Shown here: one piece after another, positions 16,920 to 25,451 of the stretch | How the letters are laid out: every line of letters starts with the position of its first letter | How positions within the stretch are numbered: the stretch's first letter is position 1 | NCBI GenBank assembly: GCA_934456435.1 | Contig: CAKSHH010000001.1 | Coordinates: 1 to 64,000 of the forward strand | Source of the DNA: an uncultured Eubacteriales bacterium | GTDB lineage: Bacteria; Bacillota; Clostridia; Oscillospirales; Acutalibacteraceae | Direction of reading: 5' to 3' | DNA: 64,000 nt | The notes under the pieces: generated by a model | What the model was told of the DNA's origin: nothing | The model's input: only the letters and a program-made list of their open reading frames with translations | Databases searched by the model: none | Translations under genes and position numbers: made by a program

Positions 16920-17837
16920 TTGAAAAGAATATTATCTTTAGTAATTATAGCCGCAACGGTGCTTTTGCTTTGCTCCTGCGGTAAAATGTCGGGGGACGAA
17001 ATGACCACGGTTGAAAGGACGACTGCGGAAAACGCCGCAGCACAGCCGCAGGATAAATCCTCCGCCACCTTCACGGGATATCCGCCGCTGGGCGAGGTGG
17101 AGCTGAAATGCTCCGACCCGGAAAATTTCAGGGGACTTTCAACTCAGAAAATCGCTCATTCCTACGGAGTGGCAAAGGACGGAAAGCCGCATCAGATTTC
17201 GGTGGACTCGGAAAAATTCTTTGAGTCCAAGAACTACAAGGCGGTAACCTACGACACAAAGACGCAGGGCAAGGTGCTTTATCTGACCTTTGACTGCGGA
17301 TATGACAACGGCTACACGGAAAAGATACTCGACACGCTGAAGGAGAAAAATGTCAAAGCGGCATTTTTCTGCACGGTTGACGAGATGAAGTCCGCGCCGG
17401 AGGTAATTGCCCGTATGATAAAGGAGGGGCATATCGTCGGCAACCATTCAACAACTCATCCGTCGTTTGACGAGATAAGCCGAAGTGAAATGGCAAAGGA
17501 AATTCAGGACTGCGATAATTACCTGAGAAAGAATTTCGGCTACACTTCGCCGTATTTCCGCTTCCCGAAAGGTGAATATTCGGAGTGTGCGCTGGAGCTT
17601 GTAGGCTCGCTCGGCTACACAAGCGTTTTTTGGTCTCTGTCCTATGCCGACTGGGATACCAAGGCTCAAAAGGGTGCGGACTATGCCTTTGAAAAGGTGA
17701 CGGCACGACTGCATCCGGGAGCGATAATTCTGCTCCATGCCGTTTCCTCGGACAACGCCGGAGCAATGGGCAGGATAATTGATTATGCGCGCGAGCAGGG
17801 CTATGAATTTAAAAGCCTTGATGAGCTGAAAATATGA
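16920..17837 (+). CDS. PdaA-like polysaccharide deacetylase lipoprotein
   Basis: A 305-residue NodB-fold deacetylase. It starts at TTG 16920 behind AAGGGGTGATC and has a lipoprotein signal with lipobox LCSC (Cys about 21). The catalytic domain begins with TFDCGYDN, the variant typical of PdaA-type muramic delta-lactam enzymes, and has GNHSTTHPSF (zinc His residues), RFPKGEYS and a late ILLHAVS. PdaA removes the acetyl group from muramic acid after CwlD has cut the peptide side chain in spore cortex; a CwlD-like amidase is at 49073. The gene neighbourhood (gpr, spoVAE) supports a spore role. A vegetative peptidoglycan deacetylase is less likely. Confidence 0.85.
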   Translation: MKRILSLVIIAATVLLLCSCGKMSGDEMTTVERTTAENAAAQPQDKSSATFTGYPPLGEVELKCSDPENFRGLSTQKIAHSYGVAKDGKPHQISVDSEKFFESKNYKAVTYDTKTQGKVLYLTFDCGYDNGYTEKILDTLKEKNVKAAFFCTVDEMKSAPEVIARMIKEGHIVGNHSTTHPSFDEISRSEMAKEIQDCDNYLRKNFGYTSPYFRFPKGEYSECALELVGSLGYTSVFWSLSYADWDTKAQKGADYAFEKVTARLHPGAIILLHAVSSDNAGAMGRIIDYAREQGYEFKSLDELKI

Positions 17838-17905
17838 TATTTATACAAATAAAGTATAGCATATTTCTTTTTTCTGTACAATGATTTTTTGAAAAATCTC
17901 ATATC

Positions 17906-17934
17906 TTGCTTTTTAAGCTGTGAAATGCTATAAT
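17906..17934 (+). promoter_or_regulatory. Sigma-A promoter of the cyclophilin gene
   Basis: TTGCTT (17906-17911), 17-base spacer, TATAAT (17929-17934) with TGC before it. Confidence 0.75.
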
Positions 17935-17965
17935 TGTTCCATCAAAATTAACGGAGGAAAAAATT

Positions 17966-18568
17966 ATGGCTTCACAGCTTTCTATGCCCGTTAAGGGCGA
18001 CATGATCGCAGTTATGACAACAAACAGGGGAACGATTAAATTTAAGCTTTTCCCCGAACAGTGCCCGAAAACGGTTGAAAACTTTACAACACACGCCAAG
18101 AACGGCTACTACGAGGGAATCATTTTCCATCGCGTTATCAATAATTTTATGATTCAGGGCGGCGACCCGACAGGTACGGGACGCGGCGGAGAAAGTATAT
18201 GGGGCAGCTCGTTTGAGGACGAATTTGACCTCGGACTGCACAACGTAAGAGGAGCACTCTCAATGGCAAACGCAGGTCCCGGCACAAACGGAAGCCAGTT
18301 CTTTATCGTTCAGGCAGGAACCGTTGACGGCAACCTTATGGGTCAGATGGAAATGATCGGCGAAAAGATGTTCCCGGCGGACTGCATTGCGGACTACAAA
18401 AAGGTCGGCGGAACTCCGTGGCTCGATTTTAAGCACACAGTTTTCGGTCAGGTATATGACGGAATGGATGTTGTGGATGATATCGCGGCGACAAGAGTTG
18501 ACCTTATGGATAAGCCGTTTGACGACGTTGTTATCGAAAAAATCGAAATCGGCGAATACGAGGGCTGA
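17966..18568 (+). CDS. Cyclophilin-type peptidyl-prolyl cis-trans isomerase
   Basis: A 200-residue cytoplasmic cyclophilin with no signal peptide. Signature residues are present: FHRVINNFMIQGG (Arg56 catalytic), then MANAGPGTNGSQFFI. Compared with the minimal bacterial domain it has an insert after SQFFIVQAG, about 35 residues with GQMEMIGEKMFPAD, then rejoins at LDFKHTVFGQV. It would speed proline isomerisation in protein folding. It has its own promoter and SD (GGAGG), and no terminator is obvious before the next gene. Confidence 0.95.
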   Translation: MASQLSMPVKGDMIAVMTTNRGTIKFKLFPEQCPKTVENFTTHAKNGYYEGIIFHRVINNFMIQGGDPTGTGRGGESIWGSSFEDEFDLGLHNVRGALSMANAGPGTNGSQFFIVQAGTVDGNLMGQMEMIGEKMFPADCIADYKKVGGTPWLDFKHTVFGQVYDGMDVVDDIAATRVDLMDKPFDDVVIEKIEIGEYEG

Positions 18569-18670
18569 AAATAGATTTTAGACATTGGATTTAAATGCAT
18601 AAATTGAAATTATGCTCGTCTAACGTTTGCAATCTAATATCTAATATCTGTTTTAGCAGGAGGGAGAAAA

Positions 18671-19486
18671 ATGAAACATATTAAGTGGTTTATAGCTTCG
18701 CTTCTTGTTGCCGCGCTGCTTATTTTTACCGCCGTGTTTGTTATCAATGCGTACAACACGGGCAAAATCGGCAGCAAGGACGAAAAGGTTGCTTCCGATT
18801 TTGTCGAGGACATACAGGGCGTGTGGAAAAACACGTCTTCGGGAACCGTCGCTTCAAAGGTGACTGCGGCAAGTTTCGGCGAGAACGGAAAGCTAACCGT
18901 GGTTTTTCTCGGACAGACGCTTGACGGAACATACTTCGATTCCTACGATCTTGATACAAAGAAACATACTCTGACCGTTAAGGGCAGCATATACGGCGGA
19001 CTTTCCGTTGAACGTGACTTTGACGCGGTGCTCGGCGAGGATAAGGATTCGCTGACGCTCAAGGACAGCGGAAGCTCACTTGAATTTATATTGGCCAGAA
19101 CCGATGAAGAGGAGCTGACGACAAAGAAGACAACGGCTCCTAAAACGACCGAACGCAAGCAGGAGAATACGACCGTCATTGACGCAGATGTCGCACAATA
19201 CAATCAGGAAATTCTCGGCAAATGGACGTCAAGGCTCAGCTCGCTTTCCGGATACGAGTTCATTGACGGCACGTCGGTGAAAATATCGCTTGCCGGAATC
19301 ACGACCGACGGCACTTATTCGATGTCGATTAACGAAAACGGAAAGTGTGAAGTGAAGATAAACTATGTCAACGTTGCAGGCGTTTCCGTCAGCAACACCT
19401 ATATCGCCGAGATAACGGAAAGCTCGCTGACCCTCATACAGAAAAATGCGGAATCCGTTTCAATAACCTACGACAGAGTTGTTTAA
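18671..19486 (+). CDS. Membrane-anchored protein with two related beta domains
   Basis: A 271-residue protein of unknown function. One N-terminal transmembrane helix (about 5-26) anchors it. Outside are two similar domains, each starting with a 'Gly-x-Trp' motif (IQGVWKN near 48 and ILGKWTS near 185), running through 'DGTY' and ending in a 'SLTL' strand; this pattern fits lipocalin-like domains of the DUF5640 kind. A Lys/Thr-rich linker (TTKKTTAPKTTERK) joins the two. AGGAGG precedes the ATG. I could not assign a ligand or pathway. Confidence 0.7.
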   Translation: MKHIKWFIASLLVAALLIFTAVFVINAYNTGKIGSKDEKVASDFVEDIQGVWKNTSSGTVASKVTAASFGENGKLTVVFLGQTLDGTYFDSYDLDTKKHTLTVKGSIYGGLSVERDFDAVLGEDKDSLTLKDSGSSLEFILARTDEEELTTKKTTAPKTTERKQENTTVIDADVAQYNQEILGKWTSRLSSLSGYEFIDGTSVKISLAGITTDGTYSMSINENGKCEVKINYVNVAGVSVSNTYIAEITESSLTLIQKNAESVSITYDRVV

Positions 19487-19599
19487 AGTTGGATATAGTA
19501 CTCTGCAATGCGGTGTAAAAAAGAATAATTCCATAAGCTTATGACATCGGTTTGAAGGGATTATTTACAAAAAATTTAAAAATATCTTCATTTTTCTAC

Positions 19600-19628
19600 T
19601 TGTTATATTGCCGCGTTTGGTATATAAT
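19600..19628 (+). promoter_or_regulatory. Sigma-A promoter of the ireB unit
   Basis: TTGTTA (19600-19605), 17-base spacer, TATAAT (19623-19628). SD GGAGGTG follows, upstream of ATG 19657. Confidence 0.7.
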
Positions 19629-19656
19629 AAAATGAAACTAAGCGGAGGTGTTTGTA

Positions 19657-19902
19657 ATGACGGATAAAACGATTCAGTTTTCGATAAAGGAAGACCATGA
19701 GAGAGAAATGAAATCGACTCTGAAAGCTGTCTACAATGCGCTGAATGAAAAGGGCTACAACCCCACAAGTCAGATAGTCGGCTATCTTCTTTCCGAGGAC
19801 CCGACCTATATCACGACTCACAACAACGCAAGAAGTCTTATCCGCAGGATAGACCGCGACGAGCTTCTCCAGTCTTTGGTGAAGAACTATCTAAAAGATT
19901 AA
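19657..19902 (+). CDS. IreB family regulatory phosphoprotein
   Basis: An 81-residue cytoplasmic protein of the UPF0297/IreB family. It begins MTDKTIQF; IreB of enterococci is phosphorylated on Thr residues in this N-terminal segment by the PASTA kinase IreK, and Thr2 and Thr5 occupy it here. Family core: LKAVYNALNEKGYNP and SQIVGYLLSEDPTYIT. Start ATG 19657 rather than an upstream in-frame codon, because the SD GGAGGTG is directly before it. In many Firmicutes it precedes ruvX; here it precedes a 101-residue conserved protein instead. Confidence 0.93.
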   Translation: MTDKTIQFSIKEDHEREMKSTLKAVYNALNEKGYNPTSQIVGYLLSEDPTYITTHNNARSLIRRIDRDELLQSLVKNYLKD

Positions 19903-19917
19903 GAAAGGCAGATATAT

Positions 19918-20223
19918 ATGGCTGTTAAGAAAAAAGGCGACCAGTTTCTCCAGTACAGGGGCAAGCCGCTTGTGCGCTGCGGAAACACGATTTACTACGG
20001 CAATATGAACGACCCGTTTGTTATAATGCTGCAGATAATGAATCAAAAAGCTCAGGGCGACATTGAGGTTCCCGACAGAGTGCTTATCCAGTTGCTCAAC
20101 ACGGATCCCGATTGCCGACCGAAGGAGCGCATAGTAAAGAAGAGCGAAAAGCACGGTCTTTACAATGCGATGGATATCGGAACGATATGGCTTGAGAGAG
20201 CACTCGGTAAAAGTAAAAACTGA
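19918..20223 (+). CDS. Conserved 101-residue protein of unknown function
   Basis: A soluble, basic protein that begins 15 bases after ireB with SD AAGAAAGG, so it is in the same operon. Conserved-looking blocks are YRGKPLVRCGN (with one Cys), IYYGNMNDPFVIMLQI and LNTDPDCRPKERIVKKSEK, then GLYNAMDIGTIWLERAL. I have an impression of similar proteins in related Clostridia, but know of no assigned function. The operon position suggests a link with IreB or with translation/cell-wall control; that is inference only. Confidence 0.75.
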   Translation: MAVKKKGDQFLQYRGKPLVRCGNTIYYGNMNDPFVIMLQIMNQKAQGDIEVPDRVLIQLLNTDPDCRPKERIVKKSEKHGLYNAMDIGTIWLERALGKSKN

Positions 20224-20258
20224 CGGCAAGGGCTTGCTTGCCGAACAAAACAATAATT

Positions 20259-20314
20259 AAAGCTGTAATTCATATATGGACGCAAAAACTTCATTGTGAA
20301 TTGCAGCTTTTTTT
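20259..20314 (+). terminator. Terminator of the ireB unit
   Basis: A 14-bp stem with one G-T pair, 20259-20272 with 20297-20310, then TTTTTTT. A smaller perfect stem, CGGCAAG/CTTGCCG (20224-20243), sits just before it without a T run. Confidence 0.85.
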
Positions 20315-20369
20315 ATAAGTTGCAGAACTGCTAAACAATTAAAAAACTTTGTCAGATTGTAAACAATTA

Positions 20370-20399
20370 TTGATTTTCAGGCGGTAGATTTGTTATACT
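20370..20399 (+). promoter_or_regulatory. Promoter of the ATP synthase operon
   Basis: TTGATT (20370-20375), 18-base spacer, TATACT (20394-20399) with TGT directly before it (extended -10). Leader of about 50 bases to the first gene. Confidence 0.65.
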
Positions 20400-20453
20400 A
20401 TATGTGATATAATATTTTCTGTTGAGCCGCAAATCGAGCGAGGAGGCGGTATG

Positions 20454-20834
20454 ATGAAAAAAATTGACCCGACAGTAAAAAAAGAAACGCTTTATATAGC
20501 GCTGTTTACCCTTGCCGCAAGCGTGTTGATGGAGATTGTTTTTCTCATCGTGGGCTACTGGTCTTACCGTGTGATTCTCGGTAATCTGCTCGGCTTCACG
20601 GCAGGTGTTCTCAATTTCTTCCTGATGGGCTACACCATTCAGGAGGCTGTCCTGCTCGACGAAAAGGGCGCGGCGAAAAAAGTGAAGCTTTCTCAGTCGC
20701 TTCGGCTGCTTATGGTCGGCGCCTTTGCTATTGCCGGCTGTGTCTTTAAGTGTTTCAATCCGGTCGCGGCGCTTGTTCCGCTCTTCTTTCCGAGAATAGC
20801 GGTCACGCTCAGACCTGTTTTCAAAAAAATCTGA
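20454..20834 (+). CDS. atpI: ATP synthase protein I-like membrane protein
   Basis: A 126-residue protein with four predicted membrane segments, standing first in the atp operon. AtpI-type proteins help assemble the c ring. Two ATG codons follow each other at 20451 and 20454; the second is 7 bases from GGAGG and the better start. Sequence similarity within this family is weak, so position and topology carry much of the assignment. Confidence 0.8.
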   Translation: MKKIDPTVKKETLYIALFTLAASVLMEIVFLIVGYWSYRVILGNLLGFTAGVLNFFLMGYTIQEAVLLDEKGAAKKVKLSQSLRLLMVGAFAIAGCVFKCFNPVAALVPLFFPRIAVTLRPVFKKI

Positions 20835-20858
20835 TTTTATGTTAGGAGGTGCTGCCGA

Positions 20859-21770
20859 ATGAAGAAAAAAAGCATCGGTTTCAGAATGGTCGATGCCCTG
20901 CTGATACTGATGATGATTCTGCCGATTGTCTGCGCGATGGCAATTCAGGTAATGACAAAGCCGTCGTCCGACGGAGTGTCGATCGCTGGAGCGAGGATTT
21001 TCTTTACTATCCCGATGCCGATACAGGATCTGCCGATAACGGAGAGTCAGGTCAACACCTGGCTGATAATGATATCGCTTTTCTTTTTGTGCCTTTTTAT
21101 GACGCACGGACTGACGGAAAAGTGCGAAAGCAAAAGGCAGGCGCTTGCCGAGTGGATAGTCGAAAAGACCGACGAGCTTGTACACGAAAATATGGGCGAG
21201 TATTTCAAAGCTTTTTCACCGTTTGTGTGCGGTATTCTTGCTCTTTCGGTGTTCTCAAGTCTTTCCTCGATGCTCGGAATTTTCCCGCCTACGTCGGATA
21301 TAAACGTCGTTGCAGGCTGGGCGCTCATTGTGTTTATACTTATAACATACTACAAGCTCAAGGGCGGATTCCTTAACTATCTGAAGAGCTTTACGGAGCC
21401 CGTCGCCGTGCTTACTCCATTTAATATAATCAGCGAGTTTGCTACACCGGTTTCAATGTCGTTCCGTCACTACGGCAACGTTCTTTCGGGTTCGGTAATT
21501 TCCGCTCTCGTTGCAACGGGACTTCAGGGACTTTCCCACCTTCTGCTAAGCTGGATACCCGGAAAGCTCGGTGAGTTTCCGCTGTTCCAGATCGGACTGC
21601 CGGCATTTTTGTCGCTGTATTTCGACATATTCAGCGGATGTATGCAGGCGTTCATATTCGCAATGCTGACAATGCTTTACGTTGCAGGCGCATTCCCCGT
21701 TGAGGAGTGGCAAAAACGTATGGAGAAAAGGAAAAATCGTAAAAAGAAAACAGCCGAAAAGGCTGTTTGA
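20859..21770 (+). CDS. atpB: F-type ATP synthase subunit a
   Basis: A 303-residue integral membrane subunit that forms the ion half-channels facing the c ring. The essential arginine is in SMSFRHYGNVLSGS, followed by a conserved C-terminal membrane segment (ILRGYMQAF-like FSGCMQAFIFAML). It is longer than the E. coli subunit at the N-terminus and between helices. AGGAGG precedes ATG 20859. It belongs to atpIBEFHAGDC; the c subunit that follows has a sodium-type ion site, so the half-channels here may carry sodium. Confidence 0.95.
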   Translation: MKKKSIGFRMVDALLILMMILPIVCAMAIQVMTKPSSDGVSIAGARIFFTIPMPIQDLPITESQVNTWLIMISLFFLCLFMTHGLTEKCESKRQALAEWIVEKTDELVHENMGEYFKAFSPFVCGILALSVFSSLSSMLGIFPPTSDINVVAGWALIVFILITYYKLKGGFLNYLKSFTEPVAVLTPFNIISEFATPVSMSFRHYGNVLSGSVISALVATGLQGLSHLLLSWIPGKLGEFPLFQIGLPAFLSLYFDIFSGCMQAFIFAMLTMLYVAGAFPVEEWQKRMEKRKNRKKKTAEKAV

Positions 21771-21791
21771 TAAAAAACGGAGGTTATTATT

Positions 21792-22073
21792 ATGACAGCA
21801 ATCGCAATCGGAATTATTCTCGGATGCTGCGCTCTGGGCGCAGGTATGGCAATGATCGCGGGTATCGGCCCCGGTATCGGTGAAGGTAACGCAGTTGCAA
21901 AGGCTTGTGAGGCTATCGGTCGCCAGCCTGAGTGCAAGAGCAATGTTACGACAACGATGATCATGGGCTGTGCTATCGCGGAAACAACAGGTCTTTATGC
22001 TCTCGTTATCGCAATCATTCTTATCTTTGTTGCGCCGAGCAGACTTGTAGATATCCTTATGAACTTAATCTGA
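21792..22073 (+). CDS. atpE: F-type ATP synthase subunit c with two-carboxylate ion site
   Basis: A 93-residue helical hairpin that forms the rotor ring. Helix 1 has GPGIGEGNA with Glu31 where sodium-type rotors have Gln; helix 2 has AIAETTGLY with Glu64, Thr65, Thr66 and Tyr69. The RQPE loop (44-47) contacts the central stalk. Aligned to sodium-coupled rotors, Glu31, Glu64, Thr65 and Tyr69 match the two-carboxylate sodium motif described in Fusobacterium nucleatum. So ion coupling is predicted to be sodium. This is from motif alone. GGAGG lies 10 bases before ATG. Confidence 0.96.
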   Translation: MTAIAIGIILGCCALGAGMAMIAGIGPGIGEGNAVAKACEAIGRQPECKSNVTTTMIMGCAIAETTGLYALVIAIILIFVAPSRLVDILMNLI

Positions 22074-22095
22074 TTTCGTCGGGAGTGAATTTGTA

Positions 22096-22611
22096 ATGCA
22101 AAATCTTGATGTCATATCCTTAAATATATGGCAGATTTTGATCTCGCTTTGCAATCTTCTGATAATTTTTCTCCTGTTCAAAAAGTTTCTGTATGCACGG
22201 GTTCGCAAGTTTCTGGACAAGCGAAAGGAAAATGTGGACGCGCAGTACAGCCGCGCAAGGGAGGCGGAGGAGTCCGCGCTCTCGGATAAGCGTGAATATG
22301 AGAACAAACTCAGAGACGTTAAGGCCGAAACGGACGAGATGATAAAGGCTGCCGCGGTCAAGGCGGACAGAAGAAGCGAAAAAATCATCACGGATGCAAA
22401 GGAAAAGGCGGACGGAATGATCCGCCAGGCTCAGAGTGAGATTGAGCTTGAAAAGAAAAAGGCTTCGGACGATATCAAGCACGAGATTGCCGATGTTTCA
22501 ACGCTCCTTGCCGAAAAAATGCTTGAGCGTGAGATCGACACGGACGATCAGCGAAAATTTATCGACTCTTTCATAGAGGGGATAGGTGACGGCGATGGCT
22601 CAGATAAGTAA
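22096..22611 (+). CDS. atpF: F-type ATP synthase subunit b
   Basis: A 171-residue peripheral stalk subunit: one N-terminal membrane helix (about 10-28), then a long, charged, Ala/Glu/Lys-rich coiled coil. It starts FVRKFLDKRKENV, typical of the family, after the membrane part. The C-terminus overlaps the start of atpH by 17 bases, which suggests coupled translation. Confidence 0.94.
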   Translation: MQNLDVISLNIWQILISLCNLLIIFLLFKKFLYARVRKFLDKRKENVDAQYSRAREAEESALSDKREYENKLRDVKAETDEMIKAAAVKADRRSEKIITDAKEKADGMIRQAQSEIELEKKKASDDIKHEIADVSTLLAEKMLEREIDTDDQRKFIDSFIEGIGDGDGSDK

Positions 22612-23125
22612 TGAATATGCCGAGGCACTCTTTGCGCTTGCGGCAGAGTCGGACGAGCGAGCCGAGGTCGCCGAGGCGCTTGAGCTTGTGTCGCGCACGG
22701 TAAAAGAAAATCCCGAATATATTGATTTTCTTGCTTCGCCGGATATTCCCGTCAGCGAGAGAACGGCGGCAATAGACGATGCGTTCGGAACGGCGGTGCC
22801 GGAGCACGTTGTGTCCTTTCTCAGTCTGCTTTGCGAGCGCGGACGTATACGCACGCTTGATGACTGCATATCGGACTACAAAAAGCTCAATGATGCAGCC
22901 GCAGGAATGTCCGAGGCAAAGGTCGTCAGCGCCGTGGAGCTCAGCACAGGCGAAAGAACGGCTCTCCAAAAGAAGCTTGAAAAGCTTTGCGGTCATGCCG
23001 TTGAGCTGAAATGTTCGGTTGATCCGTCGCTTTTGGGCGGAGTGACCGTAACCGTTGACGGAAAGGTAATTGACGGCAGCGTGAAAAGGAAGTTGCATGA
23101 ATTGAAGGGAGCGATGTATAGGTGA
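22595..23125 (+). CDS. atpH: F-type ATP synthase subunit delta
   Basis: A 176-residue stalk subunit linking b to the top of the alpha/beta head. N-terminal helical domain starts ISNEYAEALFALA; the C-terminal part has the conserved ending VDPSLLGGVTVTVDGKVIDGSVKRKL. ATG 22595 is preferred over a GTG 9 bases upstream because AGGTGA is then well placed. The stop overlaps the GTG start of atpA by 4 bases. Confidence 0.94.
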   Translation: MAQISNEYAEALFALAAESDERAEVAEALELVSRTVKENPEYIDFLASPDIPVSERTAAIDDAFGTAVPEHVVSFLSLLCERGRIRTLDDCISDYKKLNDAAAGMSEAKVVSAVELSTGERTALQKKLEKLCGHAVELKCSVDPSLLGGVTVTVDGKVIDGSVKRKLHELKGAMYR

Positions 23126-24615
23126 ATGCCAGACCTGAAGAAATCAGCAACATAATCAAAGAACAAATTAAGAATTATAAATCCCGTATCGAAATGGCAG
23201 AGACGGGAACAGTTATACTTGTCGGTGACGGAATCGCGAGAGTGTACGGACTCCGCAACTGTATGGCGAGTGAACTCCTTGAGTTTGAGGACGGAAGTTT
23301 CGGCTTGGCTCAGAATCTGGAGGAGGAGACCGTTTCGGTTGCGATAATGTCCGAAACCGATAAAATAAAAGAGGGCTCAAAGGTTCGCAGAACGGGACGT
23401 GTTCTTTCTGTCCCTGTCGGCGAGGCTCTGATGGGCAGAGTTGTGAATGCTCTCGGCGCGCCGATCGACGGAAAGGGTCCGGTCGACTGCAAGGCAACTC
23501 ACCCGATTGAGTCGGAAGCGCCCGGAATAATTCAGCGTAAGAGCGTCAGCGTTCCGCTTCAGACGGGAATCAAGGCTATCGACAGTATGATTCCTATCGG
23601 CAGAGGACAGCGTGAGCTTATTATCGGCGACCGTCAGACTGGTAAGTCGGAAATCGCCGTTGACACGATAATAAATCAAAAGGGCAAGGACGTCATTTGC
23701 ATTTACGTCGCGATCGGACAGAAGAATACGTCGGTTGTTCAGCTTGCCCAGAATCTTCAAAAAGCCGGAGCGATGGAATACACGATAATTGTATCGGCAT
23801 CGGCTTCCGAGAGTGCACCCGTGCAGTACATTGCACCGTATTCGGGCTGTGCCATGGCGGAGTATTTCAGAGAAAAGGGCAGAGACGTTCTCATCGTATA
23901 CGACGATCTGAGCAAGCACGCGGTTGCTTACCGTGCGCTGTCGCTGCTTATTCGCCGTCCGCCGGGACGTGAGGCTTATCCCGGAGATGTTTTCTATCTT
24001 CATTCAAGACTTTTGGAGCGTTCGGCGTGCGTTGCCGACGAATACGGCGGAGGTTCAATAACCGCGTTACCTCTGATTGAGACACAGGCCGGTGACGTTT
24101 CGGCATACATTCCGACCAACGTTATTTCAATCACGGACGGTCAGATATTCCTTGAAACGGAGCTGTTCCATTCTGGAATCATGCCGGCAATCAACCCCGG
24201 TATTTCCGTCAGCCGAGTCGGCGGTTCGGCTCAGCTCAAGGCGATGAAAAAGGTTTCGGGCGAGCTGAAGCTGCTTTATTCGCAGTACCTTGAGCTTAAA
24301 TCATTTGCTCAGTTCGGAAGCGACCTTGACGCGGACACAAAGCGCCGCCTTGCGCTCGGTGAAAGGATAGTTGAAGTCCTCAAGCAGGACAGAAACCATC
24401 CGCTCAGAGCAGGCTGTCAGGTCGTAATTATATATGCCGTTATCCACGGCTACCTCAATGACGTTGAGGTTAAGGACGTCAAGAACTATGAAGAGGAGCT
24501 CTACGCAAAGCTTGAGGCGGAAAAGCAGCCGCTGCTTGAGCGTCTTGAGTCGGGCTTCTATGACCAATGTGATATTGACGAAATTGAGAACACGCTCAAA
24601 GAAATGCAGAGGTGA
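23122..24615 (+). CDS. atpA: F-type ATP synthase subunit alpha
   Basis: A 497-residue head subunit with the non-catalytic nucleotide site. Walker A is GDRQTGKS, Walker B ends VLIVYDDLSKHA, and the signature PAINPGISVSRVGGSAQ is intact. It starts with GTG 23122 inside the atpH stop region, within the continuous operon. Length and motifs are standard; the N-terminal RPEEISNIIKEQI helix that binds delta is present. Confidence 0.98.
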   Translation: MNARPEEISNIIKEQIKNYKSRIEMAETGTVILVGDGIARVYGLRNCMASELLEFEDGSFGLAQNLEEETVSVAIMSETDKIKEGSKVRRTGRVLSVPVGEALMGRVVNALGAPIDGKGPVDCKATHPIESEAPGIIQRKSVSVPLQTGIKAIDSMIPIGRGQRELIIGDRQTGKSEIAVDTIINQKGKDVICIYVAIGQKNTSVVQLAQNLQKAGAMEYTIIVSASASESAPVQYIAPYSGCAMAEYFREKGRDVLIVYDDLSKHAVAYRALSLLIRRPPGREAYPGDVFYLHSRLLERSACVADEYGGGSITALPLIETQAGDVSAYIPTNVISITDGQIFLETELFHSGIMPAINPGISVSRVGGSAQLKAMKKVSGELKLLYSQYLELKSFAQFGSDLDADTKRRLALGERIVEVLKQDRNHPLRAGCQVVIIYAVIHGYLNDVEVKDVKNYEEELYAKLEAEKQPLLERLESGFYDQCDIDEIENTLKEMQR

Positions 24616-24620
24616 TATGA

Positions 24621-25424
24621 ATGGGAGCCGATATAAAATCTCTCAGGATTCGTATCAAGAGCGTTGACTCAACCCTTCATCTGACAAAGGCAATGGGACT
24701 TGTGGCGTCCTCCAAAATCAGGGGAGCAACGGCGGCGATGATGAAAAGCCGCGACTACACCTCCGCGCTCGGCGCGATAGTCGATCAGCTTTCCTCGTGC
24801 GCGGAGTGCCGCAAAAGTCCGTTTGTGACCGGCAACTCAACGGGAAAGACAAGGCTGATCGTCATAGCAGGTGACAGAGGACTTGCTGGCGGCTACAATG
24901 CAAATGTTTTCCGCGAGGCTGCCGAATATCCCGATGCCGAGGTTATACCGATCGGAAAGCGTGCCTGCGAAAAATACGGTGCGCCTGCCAATTCGTCGGA
25001 GCTGTTTTCCTCCGCGGAGGCGTATAAGCTTGCGAAACAGCTTTGTGAGGAATTTAAAAACGGTGAATTTGACCGTCTTGGAATTGTCAGCACACGCTAT
25101 GTTTCAATGATGACGCAGGAGGCGTTCACCCAATGGATTCTTCCGCTTGAAAGTAAGGAGACACAGTCGGGCACAGGCGTTGTGTTTGAACCGAATGAGA
25201 GATATATCCTTGACACGGCGGTTCCGGAATATGTAACGGGTGTCATTTACGGCGCGATCCGCGAGAGCTATGCCTGCGAGGTTGTGGCGAGAAGAATGGC
25301 AATGGATTCCGCCGGCAAGAATGCACAGCAGATGATAGACGATCTCCGCCTTGCATACAACAGAGCAAGACAGGGAGCGATTACACAGGAGATCACCGAG
25401 ATTATTGCGGGAAGCAACACTTAA
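24621..25424 (+). CDS. atpG: F-type ATP synthase subunit gamma
   Basis: A 267-residue central shaft: N-terminal helix with SLRIRIKSVDSTLHLTKAM-like sequence, a Rossmann-like middle with GDRGLAGGYN, and a C-terminal helix ending in the conserved ARQGAITQEITEI. It is shorter than most gammas (about 285-290), mostly in the middle domain. It begins 5 bases after the atpA stop. Confidence 0.96.
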   Translation: MGADIKSLRIRIKSVDSTLHLTKAMGLVASSKIRGATAAMMKSRDYTSALGAIVDQLSSCAECRKSPFVTGNSTGKTRLIVIAGDRGLAGGYNANVFREAAEYPDAEVIPIGKRACEKYGAPANSSELFSSAEAYKLAKQLCEEFKNGEFDRLGIVSTRYVSMMTQEAFTQWILPLESKETQSGTGVVFEPNERYILDTAVPEYVTGVIYGAIRESYACEVVARRMAMDSAGKNAQQMIDDLRLAYNRARQGAITQEITEIIAGSNT

Positions 25425-25451
25425 TCGGTGCTCTGCCAGGGAGTGATATTA

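Noticed and set aside
18569..18670. Possible RNA gene between the cyclophilin and the two-repeat membrane protein genes
   Set aside because: Only AT-rich sequence with a short TCTAATATCTAATATCT direct repeat; no stable fold or promoter of its own.
20367..24567. Long open frames antisense to the ATP synthase genes
   Set aside because: They mirror well-conserved coding frames, have no SD sequences and no recognisable protein features.
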